Positions 7,963-18,908 of a stretch of 64,000 nt of DNA are shown here, in pieces (the first letter of the stretch is position 1; each line of letters opens with the position of its first letter). Below the pieces are notes generated by a model. The model was not told where the DNA came from and made no database searches. It was given only the letters and a program-made list of their open reading frames with translations. The translations under genes and the position numbers were made by a program. The stretch is from Pseudomonas brenneri (GTDB taxonomy: Bacteria > Pseudomonadota > Gammaproteobacteria > Pseudomonadales > Pseudomonadaceae), in the NCBI RefSeq assembly GCF_007858285.1, contig NZ_VFIL01000002.1, positions 310,001 to 374,000 of the forward strand. The letters are read 5' to 3'.

Positions 7963-8598
7963 ATGCTTCGCGTAATTATTGCTGACGATCATCCCATTGT
8001 ACGTATCGGGCAGAGAGTGGTGATCGAGGCGAATAGCAGATGCAAAGTGGTGGGGGAAGCCGAGGGCCCGGATGAATTGCTTCGGCTGCTGGAAAGCACT
8101 TCTTGTGATGTGCTGGTGACTGATTTCGCTATGCCGGGAGGCCAGCAGGCCGACGGCTATGGCTTGCTGAGCCTGCTGCGCCGCCAGTATCCGAAGTTGC
8201 CCGTGATTCTGGTGACCATGTTTGCCAATGTCGCCACCTTGCGTGCCTCCTTTGCCCATGGCGCCCAGGCCATTGTCGCCAAAAGTGCCTCGGCCAAAGA
8301 GTTGCCCCAGGCGATCAAGGCGGTGAGCGCTGGGCAGACCTTTGTCAGCGAATGCCTGCGGGTTCAACTGGTGGAGGCTGGCACGGGGGATCAGTCGCAG
8401 CAGCCACAGTTGTCCGGCAAGGAGCGGGAAGTGGTGCGTATGCTCGCCAGCGGCATGACGGTCAGTCAGATCGCCGTACGGGTCAATCGCAGCATCTCCA
8501 CCATCAGCAAACAGAAAAGCACGGCGATGAACCGGCTATGTATTTCCACCGATGTGGATCTATTTGCCTATGCCCGCAGCTGCGGCATGGTGCCATAG
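7963..8598 (+). CDS. LuxR/RcsB-type DNA-binding response regulator
   Basis: This 211-residue transcription factor has a receiver domain (residues 1-125) with IIADDHP, phospho-acceptor Asp-54 in LVTDFAMPG, the switch Thr in LVTMF and Lys in VAKSAS, followed by a LuxR-type helix-turn-helix (about 145-205; LSGKEREVVRMLASGMTVSQ). The order and the wording of the helix-turn-helix are closest to RcsB and BvgA types, which control surface structures. It lies 202 bases after the receiver-Hpt gene and is divergent to the fimbrial operon, so regulation of that operon is a reasonable inference. No cognate sensor kinase is in the window. Confidence 0.88.
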   Translation: MLRVIIADDHPIVRIGQRVVIEANSRCKVVGEAEGPDELLRLLESTSCDVLVTDFAMPGGQQADGYGLLSLLRRQYPKLPVILVTMFANVATLRASFAHGAQAIVAKSASAKELPQAIKAVSAGQTFVSECLRVQLVEAGTGDQSQQPQLSGKEREVVRMLASGMTVSQIAVRVNRSISTISKQKSTAMNRLCISTDVDLFAYARSCGMVP

Positions 8599-8692
8599 GG
8601 GCACACCCTTGGCATTTCGGGCGTCAATATCGATGGTGCTCCAGGTCTTTGCACACTATCGTGACTTTCCAAGCCTTTGCTGGATGCTGCCC

Positions 8693-9163
8693 ATGCGCGA
8701 TGCCCATAATGCCCTGATTACCGAGTTCTACAGCGCCTTCAAGCGCCTGGATGCCGAGGCCATGAGCGCCTGCTATACCGACGACGTGGTGTTCAGCGAC
8801 CCGGCGTTCGGCGAACTACGTGGACGTGATGCCGGTGACATGTGGCGCATGCTCACCACCCGGGCCAAGGACTTTTCCCTGACCTTCGACAGCGTGCGCA
8901 GCGATGACGCCACCGGCAACGCCCACTGGGTGGCCACCTACCTGTTCAGCCAGACCGGCAACACCGTGGTCAACGATATCCAGGCGCGCTTTGTGTTTCG
9001 CGATGGCAAGATCTGCGAGCACCACGATCACTTCGACCTGTGGCGTTGGTCGCGCCAGGCGCTGGGTACCAAGGGCCTGTTGCTGGGCTGGACGCCGTTG
9101 GTGCGCAATGCGGTGCGTAGCCAGGCATTAAAAGGGTTGAAGGCGTTCCAGGCCAGTCGTTGA
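8693..9163 (+). CDS. NTF2/SnoaL-like small protein
   Basis: This 156-residue soluble protein has the N-terminal helix and YTDDVVFSDPAFGELRG pattern of the nuclear-transport-factor-2/SnoaL fold: a cone-shaped pocket protein that includes isomerases, cyclases and proteins of unknown function. The end (WSRQALGTKGLLLGWTPLVRN) resembles a group annotated only as NTF2 family in proteobacteria. The ATG at 8693 begins the conserved region; longer starts would reach back into a region without coding character. Substrate and role are unknown. Confidence 0.75.
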   Translation: MRDAHNALITEFYSAFKRLDAEAMSACYTDDVVFSDPAFGELRGRDAGDMWRMLTTRAKDFSLTFDSVRSDDATGNAHWVATYLFSQTGNTVVNDIQARFVFRDGKICEHHDHFDLWRWSRQALGTKGLLLGWTPLVRNAVRSQALKGLKAFQASR

Positions 9164-9199
9164 TAAGATCAGCGTTTCTTTGCTTGGCCAGAGTCCGTT

Positions 9200-9484
9200 G
9201 TGAACAATCCTTCTGAACCCGTCGCTCCCAAGCCTTGGTTTGTCTACTTGGTGCGTGCGGCCAATGGCTCGCTCTATTGCGGGATCAGTAACGACCCGGT
9301 ACGCCGCTTTGCTGTGCACCAGAGCGGCAAGGGTGCGCGGTTTTTCCTGTCCAGCCCCGCCGTGGCACTGGTCTACACCGAAGCCTGTGCCAGCAAGGGC
9401 GAAGCCCTGCGCCAGGAGCGGCTGATCAAAAAACTCAGGAAAAGCGCCAAGGAGTGTCTGGCGCGGGCTTATCAACCTGACTGA
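9200..9484 (+). CDS. GIY-YIG nuclease-domain protein, UPF0213/YhbQ type
   Basis: A 94-residue protein consisting of one GIY-YIG nuclease domain: the [18 protein letters not shown] stretch supplies the GIY-YIG-equivalent tyrosines, with RRFAVHQSG and a Glu in [11 protein letters not shown] completing the fold. Family members such as E. coli YhbQ are small DNA-acting nucleases, possibly in DNA repair or stress tolerance. The start codon is GTG at 9200. It appears to be a stand-alone gene. Confidence 0.85.
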   Translation: MNNPSEPVAPKPWFVYLVRAANGSLYCGISNDPVRRFAVHQSGKGARFFLSSPAVALVYTEACASKGEALRQERLIKKLRKSAKECLARAYQPD

Positions 9485-9592
9485 TCAGTTCCCATCAGGC
9501 CCAACGGTAGGCCGCCGGCCTGGTATGCGCGGGTATTGAGCTTCGGCCGTGGCACTTCCCACGCCAGGGGTTCCTGATCAGGTGATCCCCCT

Positions 9593-9691
9593 GTAGGAGC
9601 GAGCTTGCTCGCGAAGAACGTCAACGATAACGCAGCGCTAACAGTTAACCTGCGTCGCCTGTACGTTTTTCGCGAGCAAGCTCGCTCCTAC
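9593..9691. repeat. REPIN (paired REP hairpins)
   Basis: GTAGGAGCGAGCTTGCTCGC at 9593 and its complement ending at 9691 enclose a spacer with GTCAACGATAACGC. The right end supplies the TAG stop codon of the glutaredoxin gene at 9688-9690. Confidence 0.92.
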
Positions 9692-10041
9692 GGGGTTAGT
9701 GCTGACAGGATGGCCTCGGGGTTGTATTCGCGAATCAGCGTGCCGTTCACATCCACAAACGGAATCCCGCCGCCGCCCAGCGCTTGATAGGCCTTGCGGC
9801 CTTCGGGATCCTGGTCGATATCGACGCTCTTGTAGGGAATGCCCTTCTGATCCAGGAATCGCTGGATCTGCTTGCAGTAGCCGCACCACTGGGTGGCATA
9901 AAGCACCACCCGCGCTGACGCCCGGGTCTGCTCCGAGACCACCTGCGAGGGGTTGAACACCCGCTGGATCTTGCCCCAGTTCTGGAACACCACCACCACC
10001 AGCAACACCAGCAGGACTTTTTTCAGGACCCCGCCAAGCAT
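9688..10041 (-). CDS. Membrane-anchored glutaredoxin-like protein
   Basis: This 117-residue protein has an N-terminal membrane anchor (VLLVLLVVVVFQNW, residues 8-21) and a glutaredoxin-like thioredoxin fold with the redox motif CGYC in YATQWCGYCKQI, the cis-Pro segment GIPFVDVNG, and a glutathione-site-like GGGG loop. It probably acts as a thiol oxidoreductase on the periplasmic face of the inner membrane. Its ATG overlaps the TGA of the upstream nucleoid-protein gene as ATGA, so the two should be co-translated. The stop codon is provided by a REPIN. Confidence 0.85.
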   Translation of the reverse strand: MLGGVLKKVLLVLLVVVVFQNWGKIQRVFNPSQVVSEQTRASARVVLYATQWCGYCKQIQRFLDQKGIPYKSVDIDQDPEGRKAYQALGGGGIPFVDVNGTLIREYNPEAILSALTP

Positions 10042-11045
10042 CAGTTGCGGCGCTTGAGCTGGTCGGTCAGTTGGGTCGGCAGGCCCTTGATGATCAGGGT
10101 GCCGGCGGCCTCGTCGTACTCGATCTTGTCGCCCAGCAAATGCGCTTCAAAGCTGATGGACAAGCCTTCGGCACGCCCGGTGAAGCGGCGGAACTGGTTG
10201 AGGGTGCGCTTATCCGCCGGGATTTCCGGGGACAGGCCGTAATCCTTGTTGCGGATGTGATCGTAGAAGGCCTTTGGCCGATCTTCATCGATCAAGCCCG
10301 AGAGTTCTTCCAGGCCCATCGGCTCGCCGAGCTTGGCCTGGCTGCTGGCGTAGTCCACCAGGGTCTTGGTTTTCTCGCGGGCGGACTCGTCCGGCAGGTC
10401 TTCGCTTTCAACAAAATCGCTGAAGGCCTTGAGCAGGGTACGGGTCTCGCCCGGCCCATCGACCCCTTCCTGGCAGCCGATAAAGTCGCGGAAGTACTCC
10501 GAGACCTTCTTGCCGTTCTTACCCTTGATAAAGGAAATGTACTGCTTGGACTGCTTGTTGTTCTGCCATTCGGAGACGTTGATCCGCGCCGCCAGGTGCA
10601 ATTGGCCCAGGTCCAGGTGGCGCGACGGGGTCACGTCGAGCTGATCGGTCACGGCCACGCCCTCGCTGTGGTGCAGCAGGGCGATGGCCAGGTAGTCGGT
10701 CATGCCCTGCTGGTAGTGGGCAAACAGCACGTGGCCGCCGACGGAGAGGTTGGACTCCTCCATCAGTTTCTGCAGATGTTCCACCGCGATCCGGCTGAAG
10801 GCGGTGAAATCCTTGGCGCCGTCGAAATATTCCTTCAACCAGCCACTGAACGGGTGCGCGCCGGACTCGGCATGGAAGAAACCCCAGGCCTTGCCTTGTT
10901 TGGCGTTATAGCTCTCGTTGAGATCGGCGAGCATGTTCTCGATGGCGGCGGACTCGGCCAATTCGGAGTCACGGGCGTGGAGAACTGCGGGCGTGCCGTC
11001 GGGTTTTTTGTCGATCAGGTGGACGATGCAATGACGGATCGGCAT
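10041..11045 (-). CDS. ndpA: Nucleoid-associated protein NdpA/YejK
   Basis: A 334-residue cytoplasmic nucleoid-associated protein of the YejK/NdpA family, recognised from its N-terminus ([17 protein letters not shown]), the [13 protein letters not shown] segment and the [18 protein letters not shown] centre. The start at 11045 matches family length; an upstream ATG at 11177 would add a low-complexity extension not seen in relatives. Family members coat the nucleoid and their exact role is unclear. It is followed by an overlapping glutaredoxin gene and is divergent to hupN, a pairing I recall from other Pseudomonas. Confidence 0.92.
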   Translation of the reverse strand: MPIRHCIVHLIDKKPDGTPAVLHARDSELAESAAIENMLADLNESYNAKQGKAWGFFHAESGAHPFSGWLKEYFDGAKDFTAFSRIAVEHLQKLMEESNLSVGGHVLFAHYQQGMTDYLAIALLHHSEGVAVTDQLDVTPSRHLDLGQLHLAARINVSEWQNNKQSKQYISFIKGKNGKKVSEYFRDFIGCQEGVDGPGETRTLLKAFSDFVESEDLPDESAREKTKTLVDYASSQAKLGEPMGLEELSGLIDEDRPKAFYDHIRNKDYGLSPEIPADKRTLNQFRRFTGRAEGLSISFEAHLLGDKIEYDEAAGTLIIKGLPTQLTDQLKRRN

Positions 11046-11441
11046 GGGCTTCTCGGCTGGTTGGGCGGGAGCGGTCGGCCTCCCGGAAAAAGTTGCCAGT
11101 GTACCGCACCCGTTGGTCCCGGCGTCGTTTGAAGCGGTTTCGGGAGCCCTCTGACGGCTCATATGCCTTTTTTTCACGGTTTAGAGCGATAAAGCTGACC
11201 AAATGGGTAGGTAGAAGCGGATATTTCCCCGTCTCTGTGCTAGTTTTGCCCCGTCTTACGCGATGTATCGGCGTTAAGCGTGCATTCAGCATTTGTCAGG
11301 TCGAACCAAACCCCGTTTCAGGCATCTATAACCCCGATCTCTCGCGGTTATGGCCAGGGGTGCCAGGCCATGATGGTCGGGCTCGATGGCTGACACTGCA
11401 CTCTGCAATCCAAATGAATTTGATAGGGAAGGAACACCACA
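11046..11441. other. Divergent intergenic region between ndpA and hupN
   Basis: This 396-base gap must carry promoters for both nucleoid-protein genes. No conserved small gene or strong hairpin was seen. A purine-rich ribosome binding site (GGGAAGGAA) precedes hupN. Confidence 0.55.
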
Positions 11442-11723
11442 ATGGCTTTGACTAAAGACCAACTGATCGCTGATATCGCCGAATCCACTGACACCACCAA
11501 GGTTCAAGTACGTGCAGTACTGGAGCAACTGGCTCAGATCGTTGGTGACCAGCTGGACAACGGCGGCGAAATCACTCTGCCAGGTGTTGGCAAACTGAAA
11601 GTGACCGAGCGTCCAGCCCGTACCGGCCGTAACCCTTCGACTGGCGCTGCCATCGAAATCGCTGCCAAGAAAGTGATCAAGCTGGTTGTGGCCAAAGGCC
11701 TGACCGATTCGGTCAACAAGTAA
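11442..11723 (+). CDS. hupN: HU-family DNA-binding protein HupN
   Basis: A 93-residue histone-like protein: helix-turn-helix body (LTKDQLIADIAE..), then the DNA-bending arm with the signature GVGKLKVTERPARTGRNP and the intercalating Pro in NPSTG. It bends and compacts DNA as a dimer. The start MALTKDQ and the neighbours (ndpA on one side, rlmF and valS on the other) match the P. putida hupN locus as I remember it, distinguishing it from hupA and hupB. A strong terminator follows at 11732. Confidence 0.9.
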   Translation: MALTKDQLIADIAESTDTTKVQVRAVLEQLAQIVGDQLDNGGEITLPGVGKLKVTERPARTGRNPSTGAAIEIAAKKVIKLVVAKGLTDSVNK

Positions 11724-11731
11724 GACGCAGT

Positions 11732-11771
11732 AAAAAAACCGTGCTCCGGAGCGATCCGGGCACGGTTTTTT
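11732..11771 (+). terminator. Rho-independent terminator of hupN
   Basis: AAAAAACCGTGC (from 11733) pairs with GCACGGTTTTTT (to 11771) around a short GC-rich loop, directly after the hupN stop codon. The A/T flanks allow function from both sides. Confidence 0.9.
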
Positions 11772-11796
11772 GTTGCCTGCGTTTTTTGCTTTATCT

Positions 11797-11922
11797 GTAG
11801 GAGCGAGCTTGTCTCCGGGCGGCGTTCCGACGAAGAGCTAAAGCACACCGCGTTAAACCAGGGAGAACACGTGATCGTTGGCGTTCTTCGCGAGCGAGCT
11901 CGCTCCTACAGGAGCGAGCTTA
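11797..11922. repeat. REPIN with an extra partial REP
   Basis: GTAGGAGCGAGCTTG at 11797 and a complementary arm ending CTCCTAC at 11909 form an imperfect REPIN. A further fragment, AGGAGCGAGCTTA, runs to 11922 and overlaps the TAA stop codon of rlmF (11920-11922). Confidence 0.85.
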
Positions 11923-12936
11923 GCGCACCCAGCGCTGGCGCCAGAGCTGCTGCTCGTTCTTGGTCTGGAAGGTCCAGGCCACAAAACGGCTCTGTTTCTG
12001 GCCCTGGGACATCTCCACCACCTGGCTTTCCAGCACACCGGCTTTTTTCAGCGCAGTCTCGATGGCGGGCAGGTTGGAGGCTTTTGACACCAGGGTGCTG
12101 AACCACAGCACTTTATGGGCAAAGTGCGCACTTTCGGCGATCAACTGCGTGACAAAGCGTGCTTCACCGCCTTCACACCACAGCTCTGCCGATTGGCCAC
12201 CGAAGTTCAGCACCGGCAACTTGCGCTTGGGGTCGGCCTTGCCCAGGGCACGCCATTTACGCTCGCTGCCTTTGGTCGCTTCGTCCATGGACGCATGGAA
12301 GGGCGGGTTGCACATGGTCAGGTCAAACCGCTCACCCGGCTCCAGCAGGCCCAGCAGGATGTGCTTGGGATTGGTTTGCTGGCGTAGCTGGATCACCTTG
12401 CTCAGGTCGTTGGACTGCACGATGGCCTTGGCCGCGGCGACCGCTGTCGGGTCAATCTCGGAGCCGAGGAAGTTCCAGCGGTAGTCCATGTAGCCGATCA
12501 GCGGGTAGACGCAGTTGGCGCCCATGCCGATGTCCAGCACCTTGACGATCGAGCCACGGGGAATCTTGCCGTCATTGACACTGGCCAGCAGGTCGGCGAG
12601 GAAGTGCACGTAATCGGCACGGCCCGGCACCGGTGGGCACAGGTAGTCAGCCGGGATATCCCAGTGCTGCACGCCATAGAACGCCTTGAGCAACGCCCGG
12701 TTGAATACCCGCACCGCATCGGGGCTGGCGAAGTCGATGCTTTCCTTGCCGTAAGGGTTAAGGATCACGAACTGGGCCAGTTCCGGCGTGGTCTTGATCA
12801 GCGCGGGGAAGTCGTAGCGGCCTGTGTGGCGATTGCGCGGGTGCAGAGTGGCCTCTTTGCGCGGCGTGACGGGCTTGGCCGTGGCGGCGGTTTTAGGCTT
12901 CTTGCGCGAAGGTTTTGGCGTGCTGGGGGCGGTCAT
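11920..12936 (-). CDS. rlmF: 23S rRNA (adenine(1618)-N(6))-methyltransferase RlmF
   Basis: This 338-residue SAM-dependent enzyme methylates A1618 of 23S rRNA. A basic, Lys/Pro-rich N-terminus (residues 1-30) precedes the family start [13 protein letters not shown]. The SAM-binding loop is [16 protein letters not shown] and the catalytic N6-adenine motif IV is [10 protein letters not shown], the NPPF form used by N6-adenine methyltransferases. Length is somewhat above the E. coli enzyme because of the N-terminal extension. It lies between hupN and valS as in other pseudomonads. Confidence 0.94.
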   Translation of the reverse strand: MTAPSTPKPSRKKPKTAATAKPVTPRKEATLHPRNRHTGRYDFPALIKTTPELAQFVILNPYGKESIDFASPDAVRVFNRALLKAFYGVQHWDIPADYLCPPVPGRADYVHFLADLLASVNDGKIPRGSIVKVLDIGMGANCVYPLIGYMDYRWNFLGSEIDPTAVAAAKAIVQSNDLSKVIQLRQQTNPKHILLGLLEPGERFDLTMCNPPFHASMDEATKGSERKWRALGKADPKRKLPVLNFGGQSAELWCEGGEARFVTQLIAESAHFAHKVLWFSTLVSKASNLPAIETALKKAGVLESQVVEMSQGQKQSRFVAWTFQTKNEQQLWRQRWVR

Positions 12937-13010
12937 GGGCTACGTCGATTCTGGGGTTGCTTCAAAAGTGGTGGGTATTGTCACACATTCCGAAGTTGAT
13001 CTCGGTTAAA

Positions 13011-13100
13011 TGTGGGAGCGGGCTTGCTCGCGAATGCAGTGTGTCAGTTATTGGGTGTGTGTCTGATATACCGCATTCGCGAGCAAGCCAGCTCCCACAT
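13011..13100. repeat. REPIN, GTGGGAGCGGG subtype
   Basis: TGTGGGAGCGGGCTTGCTCG at 13011 pairs with an arm ending in GAGCAAGCCAGCTCCCACA near 13100. This subtype has GTGGGAGC in place of GTAGGAGC. It lies between rlmF and the valS terminator. Confidence 0.88.
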
Positions 13101-13120
13101 TGATTGGGTTTCAACACCAA

Positions 13121-13148
13121 AAAAAAGAGACCCGAAGGTCTCTTTTTT
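13121..13148 (-). terminator. Bidirectional terminator downstream of valS
   Basis: AAAAAAGAGACC and GGTCTCTTTTTT form a 12-bp stem with a CGAA tetraloop immediately after the valS stop codon. Both strands carry a T-run. Confidence 0.93.
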
Positions 13149-13163
13149 ATCGCAGGCCGGCCC

Positions 13164-16010
13164 TTACAGGCTGGAAATCCGCGCATGTTGCTCCGCCAAT
13201 TTGCCCAAGGCCTGCTCGGCCTCGGCCAGCTTGGCGCGTTCCTTGTCGATGACTTCGGCCGGGGCCTTGTCAACGAAGGCGGCGTTGGACAGCTTGCCGC
13301 CGACGCGCTGCACCTCGCCTTGCAGGCGCAGGATTTCCTTGTCCAGGCGCGCCAGTTCGGCATCTTTGTCGATCAGGCCGGCCATCGGCACCAGCACTTC
13401 CATCTCGCCAACCAGTGCGGTAGCGGACAGCGGTGCTTCGGCGCCAGCGGCCAATACGGTGATCGACTCCAGCTTGGCCAGCTTCTTGAGCAGGGCGTCG
13501 TTCTCGGTGAGACGGCGCTGGTCCTCGGCACTGGCGTTCTTCACGAACACCGCCAATGGCTTGCCCGGGCCGATGTTCATCTCGGCGCGGATATTGCGCG
13601 TGCCGAGCATCAGGGCCTTGAGCCATTCGATATCGCTTTCGGCCGCCTCGTCGATGCGGGCTTCATTGGCCACTGGCCAAGGTTGCAGCATGATGGTCTT
13701 GCCTTCGATACCGGCCAGCGGCGCCAGGCGCTGCCAGATTTCTTCGGTGATGAACGGCATGAACGGGTGCGCGAGGCGCAGCGCCACTTCCAGCACGCGC
13801 ACCAGGGTGCGGCGGGTGCCGCGCTGGCGCTCGATCGGCGCGTTCTCGTCCCACAGCACCGGCTTGGACAGTTCCAGGTACCAGTCGCAATACTGGTTCC
13901 AGATGAACTCGTACAAGGCCTGCGCGGCCAGGTCGAAACGGAACTGGTCGAGTTGGCGGGTCACTTCGGCTTCGGTGCGCTGCAACTGCGAGATGATCCA
14001 GCGATCGGCCAGGCTCAGTTCAAAGGCTTCGCCGTTCTGGCCGCAGTCTTCGCCCTTGTCCAGCACGTAGCGCGCCGCGTTCCAGATCTTGTTGCAGAAG
14101 TTGCGATAGCCTTCGACGCGGCCCATGTCGAACTTGATGTCGCGACCGGTGGACGCCAGCGAGCAGAAGGTGAAGCGCAGGGCGTCGGTGCCGTAGCTGG
14201 CGATGCCGTCGGCAAACTCGTCGCGGGTCTGCTTCTCGATCTTTTTCGCCAGTTTCGGCTGCATCAGGCCCGAGGTGCGTTTTTGCACCAGGGTTTCCAG
14301 GTCGATGCCGTCGATGATGTCCAGCGGGTCGAGGACGTTGCCCTTGGACTTGGACATCTTCTGGCCCTGGCCGTCGCGGACCAGGCCGTGCACGTACACG
14401 GTCTTGAACGGCACCTGCGGGGTGCCGTCCTCGTTCTTCACCAAATGCATGGTGAGCATGATCATCCGGGCAACCCAGAAGAAAATGATGTCGAAACCGG
14501 TGACCAGCACGTCGGTGGAGTGGAATTTCTTCAGGAACTCGGTCTGCTGCGGCCAGCCCAGGGTCGAGAAGGTCCACAGGCCCGAACTGAACCAGGTATC
14601 CAGTACGTCGTTGTCCTGTTGCAGCGTCACGTCTGCGCCGAGGTTGTGCTTGGCGCGCACTTCGGCCTCGTCACGGCCGACATAGACCTTGCCCGACTCG
14701 TCGTACCAGGCCGGAATCCGGTGGCCCCACCACAGTTGACGGCTGATGCACCAATCCTGGATGTCGCGCATCCACGAGAAATACATGTTTTCGTACTGTT
14801 TGGGCACGAACTGGATACGGCCATCTTCCACGGCAGCAATCGCAGGTTCTGCCAGCGGCTTGGTGGAGACGTACCACTGGTCGGTCAGCCATGGCTCGAT
14901 GATGGTACCGGAGCGGTCGCCTTTCGGCACTTTCAGGGCGTGGTCATCCACACTGACCAAAAGGCCAGCAGCGTCGAAGGCGGCAACGATCTGCTTGCGC
15001 GCCTCGAAACGATCGAGACCGGCGTATTCGGCCGGGATCTTGCCATCGATGCTGTCATTGAGCGTGCCGTCGAGGTTGAACACCTGGCAGGCCGGCAGAA
15101 CGGCGGCATTCTTGTCGAAGATATTCAGCAGCGGCAGGTTATGGCGCTTGCCGACTTCATAGTCGTTGAAATCGTGGGCCGGGGTGATTTTCACGCAACC
15201 GGTACCGAATTCAGGGTCGCAGTAGTCATCGGCGATGATCGGGATGCGACGACCCACCAGCGGCAGTTCGACGAACTTGCCGATCAGTGCCTGGTAGCGC
15301 TCATCGTTCGGGTTAACGGCCACGGCGGAGTCGCCGAGCATGGTTTCCGGACGGGTGGTGGCGACGATCAGGTAGTCGTTGCCCTCGGCGGTCTTGGCGC
15401 CGTCGGCCAGCGGGTACTTGAGGTTCCACAGGAAACCTTTCTCGTCGTGGTTTTCCACTTCAAGGTCGGAAATCGCCGTGTGCAGCTTGGTGTCCCAGTT
15501 GACCAGGCGCTTGCCGCGATAAATCAGGCCATCTTCATGCAGGCGCACGAAGGCTTCCTTCACTGCTTCCGACAGGCCATCGTCCATGGTGAAGCGCTCG
15601 CGGCTCCAATCCACCGACGAGCCCAGGCGACGGATCTGACGGCTGATATTGCCGCCGGACTGGTCCTTCCATTCCCAGACCTTCTCCAGGAACTTCTCGC
15701 GGCCCAGGTCGTGACGGTTCTGGCCGGTGGCTTCCAGTTGGCGTTCCACCAGCATCTGGGTGGCGATACCCGCGTGGTCGGTGCCCGGCTGCCACAAGGT
15801 GTTGCGACCCTGCATGCGGCGGAAACGGATCAGGGCGTCCATGATCGCGTTGTTGAAACCGTGACCCATGTGCAGGCTGCCGGTGACGTTCGGCGGCGGG
15901 ATCATGATCGTGTAGGAATCACCCGCGCCTTGAGGGGCGAAGTAATTCTCGGATTCCCAGGTGTTGTACCAGGAAGTTTCAATGGCGTGCGGCTGGTAGG
16001 TCTTATCCAT
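13164..16010 (-). CDS. valS: Valyl-tRNA synthetase
   Basis: A 948-residue class Ia aminoacyl-tRNA synthetase that charges tRNA-Val and edits mis-charged threonine. The ATP-binding HIGH motif appears as HMGH in [15 protein letters not shown] (near residue 45), the KMSKS loop as [15 protein letters not shown] (near residue 555), and the large editing insert lies between. A C-terminal coiled coil ([19 protein letters not shown]) is present as in other bacterial ValRS. The ATG at 16010 ([14 protein letters not shown]) gives the usual family start; an ATG at 16034 would add eight residues and has no better ribosome site. Confidence 0.98.
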   Translation of the reverse strand: MDKTYQPHAIETSWYNTWESENYFAPQGAGDSYTIMIPPPNVTGSLHMGHGFNNAIMDALIRFRRMQGRNTLWQPGTDHAGIATQMLVERQLEATGQNRHDLGREKFLEKVWEWKDQSGGNISRQIRRLGSSVDWSRERFTMDDGLSEAVKEAFVRLHEDGLIYRGKRLVNWDTKLHTAISDLEVENHDEKGFLWNLKYPLADGAKTAEGNDYLIVATTRPETMLGDSAVAVNPNDERYQALIGKFVELPLVGRRIPIIADDYCDPEFGTGCVKITPAHDFNDYEVGKRHNLPLLNIFDKNAAVLPACQVFNLDGTLNDSIDGKIPAEYAGLDRFEARKQIVAAFDAAGLLVSVDDHALKVPKGDRSGTIIEPWLTDQWYVSTKPLAEPAIAAVEDGRIQFVPKQYENMYFSWMRDIQDWCISRQLWWGHRIPAWYDESGKVYVGRDEAEVRAKHNLGADVTLQQDNDVLDTWFSSGLWTFSTLGWPQQTEFLKKFHSTDVLVTGFDIIFFWVARMIMLTMHLVKNEDGTPQVPFKTVYVHGLVRDGQGQKMSKSKGNVLDPLDIIDGIDLETLVQKRTSGLMQPKLAKKIEKQTRDEFADGIASYGTDALRFTFCSLASTGRDIKFDMGRVEGYRNFCNKIWNAARYVLDKGEDCGQNGEAFELSLADRWIISQLQRTEAEVTRQLDQFRFDLAAQALYEFIWNQYCDWYLELSKPVLWDENAPIERQRGTRRTLVRVLEVALRLAHPFMPFITEEIWQRLAPLAGIEGKTIMLQPWPVANEARIDEAAESDIEWLKALMLGTRNIRAEMNIGPGKPLAVFVKNASAEDQRRLTENDALLKKLAKLESITVLAAGAEAPLSATALVGEMEVLVPMAGLIDKDAELARLDKEILRLQGEVQRVGGKLSNAAFVDKAPAEVIDKERAKLAEAEQALGKLAEQHARISSL

Positions 16011-16116
16011 GCGCGGCGGGACCCTAGTTGGCATTTATTCAGGAAAGCCGACAAGTATAACGGGGGATAGGGGAGAGGGCGAGATGAAGAGGGGCTTAAG
16101 ACTTGCGCTGACCAAA

Positions 16117-16140
16117 TGTGGGAGCGGGCTTGCTCCCACA
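16117..16140. repeat. Single REP-like hairpin
   Basis: TGTGGGAGC, then GGGCTT, then GCTCCCACA form a short hairpin of the same family as the REPINs, without the second arm pair. It lies between valS and the upstream small gene. Confidence 0.75.
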
Positions 16141-16158
16141 GGGGGGTATCTGCGTGGC

Positions 16159-16542
16159 TTAAGACTGGTACTGACTGAGCAACCGCTCCATGCGCGCATC
16201 CATCCGGCGCTTGATCTCGGTTTCGATATGCGGGGCAAAATCGTCGATCACGTCCTGCATGATCAATTGCGCAGCGGCGCGCAGTTCGTTGTCCAGGTGC
16301 AGCAGCAGGGCGTCGGGGGCCTTTTCGGCGACGGGGTCGGCTTGGACGGTGGGCGGCTCGACTGGCTCGGCAGCGGCGGGTTTGGCGCCGACCATATCGA
16401 ACAGCAGGGGAATCTGTACCTCTTCTGCGACGGTATCGGTCAGCAGCGGCGGTTGCAGGTTGTCATCACCCAGCAACTGGCGGATCGATTCAAGGTCGTC
16501 CAGCAGGTGGTCATCTTTTTTAATCGGGTTGGGAGTGTCCAT
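16159..16542 (-). CDS. Conserved Pseudomonas protein of unknown function between holC and valS
   Basis: This 127-residue acidic protein has no recognised catalytic motif. An N-terminal part (KDDHLLDDLESIRQLLGDD) is predicted helical, a Pro/Ala-rich linker (about 50-75) follows, and the C-terminus (LRAAAQLIMQDVIDDFAPHI) is a long amphipathic helix ending in basic residues. It starts 7 bases after holC and should be translated with it. The same position is occupied by a small unnamed gene in other Pseudomonas as I recall. A role near DNA polymerase III chi is possible but is only suggested by position. Confidence 0.75.
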   Translation of the reverse strand: MDTPNPIKKDDHLLDDLESIRQLLGDDNLQPPLLTDTVAEEVQIPLLFDMVGAKPAAAEPVEPPTVQADPVAEKAPDALLLHLDNELRAAAQLIMQDVIDDFAPHIETEIKRRMDARMERLLSQYQS

Positions 16543-16549
16543 CGTGTGC

Positions 16550-16978
16550 TCAGAGTCGCTGTAATCGGTGATCTTGCAGAGAATAGCCCTGTTCGCGGTA
16601 GAAACGGAAACTCTCCCGCGCGGCCTGACGAATAGCCGGATCTTCCACCACCACTTCCGCCACGCGGGCGAAACCCTTGGCGAAGGCCGGCACTTTCAGG
16701 TCCAGGTTGACCAGCAGGTCATGGTGATCGCCGCAACTGTCGCCCAGGCCCAATGCCACCAAACCGTCTGGCTCTGATTCTGCAGGGCCATGGGGCACGA
16801 AGCTCTCGCCCTTGAAGCGCCACAGGCGGGCATCGAGGTCGTCACGCTGGGCGGCATCGCTGCAATGCAGGTAGATGCGGTGGCCCATGCGCCAGGCCTT
16901 TTCCGTGAGCTTGCAGGCAAAGTCCAGGCGAGCGGATGGATCGGCGCTGGGCAATATATAGAAGTCGACTTGGGTCAT
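16550..16978 (-). CDS. holC: DNA polymerase III subunit chi
   Basis: A 142-residue subunit of the clamp-loader complex that links DNA polymerase III to single-strand-binding protein. Family features are the start TQVDFYILPS, the ACKLTEKAWRMGHRIYLHC segment, LWRFKGESFVPHG with the aromatic and basic residues of the SSB-binding surface, and FARVAEVV. Length and the position between pepA and valS agree with holC in other gammaproteobacteria. Confidence 0.93.
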   Translation of the reverse strand: MTQVDFYILPSADPSARLDFACKLTEKAWRMGHRIYLHCSDAAQRDDLDARLWRFKGESFVPHGPAESEPDGLVALGLGDSCGDHHDLLVNLDLKVPAFAKGFARVAEVVVEDPAIRQAARESFRFYREQGYSLQDHRLQRL

Positions 16979-17013
16979 TACATTTCCTGGAGCAGCCTTG
17001 CCTGCTTGACCCT

Positions 17014-17111
17014 GTAGGAGCGAGCTTGCTCGCGAAAATCGCTAACGATGACGCGTTCATTCTGAATGAACGCATTGTCCTCAGGTTTTTCGCGAGCAAG
17101 CTCGCTCCTAC
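17014..17111. repeat. REPIN between holC and pepA
   Basis: GTAGGAGCGAGCTTGCTCGC at 17014 and its complement ending at 17111 enclose a spacer with ATCGCTAACGATGACGCG. The spacer wording is shared with the REPINs at 9593, 27338 and 37222. Confidence 0.93.
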
Positions 17112-17135
17112 AGGGTCAAGCAGTGGCCGTGAGGT

Positions 17136-18647
<1,512 letters not shown>

Positions 18648-18908
18648 TCAAAGAGCCTGGAGTCTGTACTCCGGCCTGTAGGCTGGGCCACCTGTAGGCG
18701 ACCGCGACAAAGCCCGCAGTTTGTACCGCGCCGCCCAGGCCTGACAACCCTTGACGCCAGCTTTGTGCACCGGTGTGAGCAAGCTCCGTGACAGGCGCGG
18801 ACAATCACAGGATAATGCGCCATCTTTTTCGCCGGCCCGTGTCAACGGGGCGACTTGATATGCTTGCTTGTTTGGCCGCCTTAGCCTGACAACCCTGGAG
18901 TGTCTGGT

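Noticed and set aside
13104..16070. A 988-codon open frame on the plus strand opposite valS
   Set aside because: It is antisense to an unmistakable valyl-tRNA synthetase; long antisense frames are expected in GC-rich DNA and the product has no recognisable domain.
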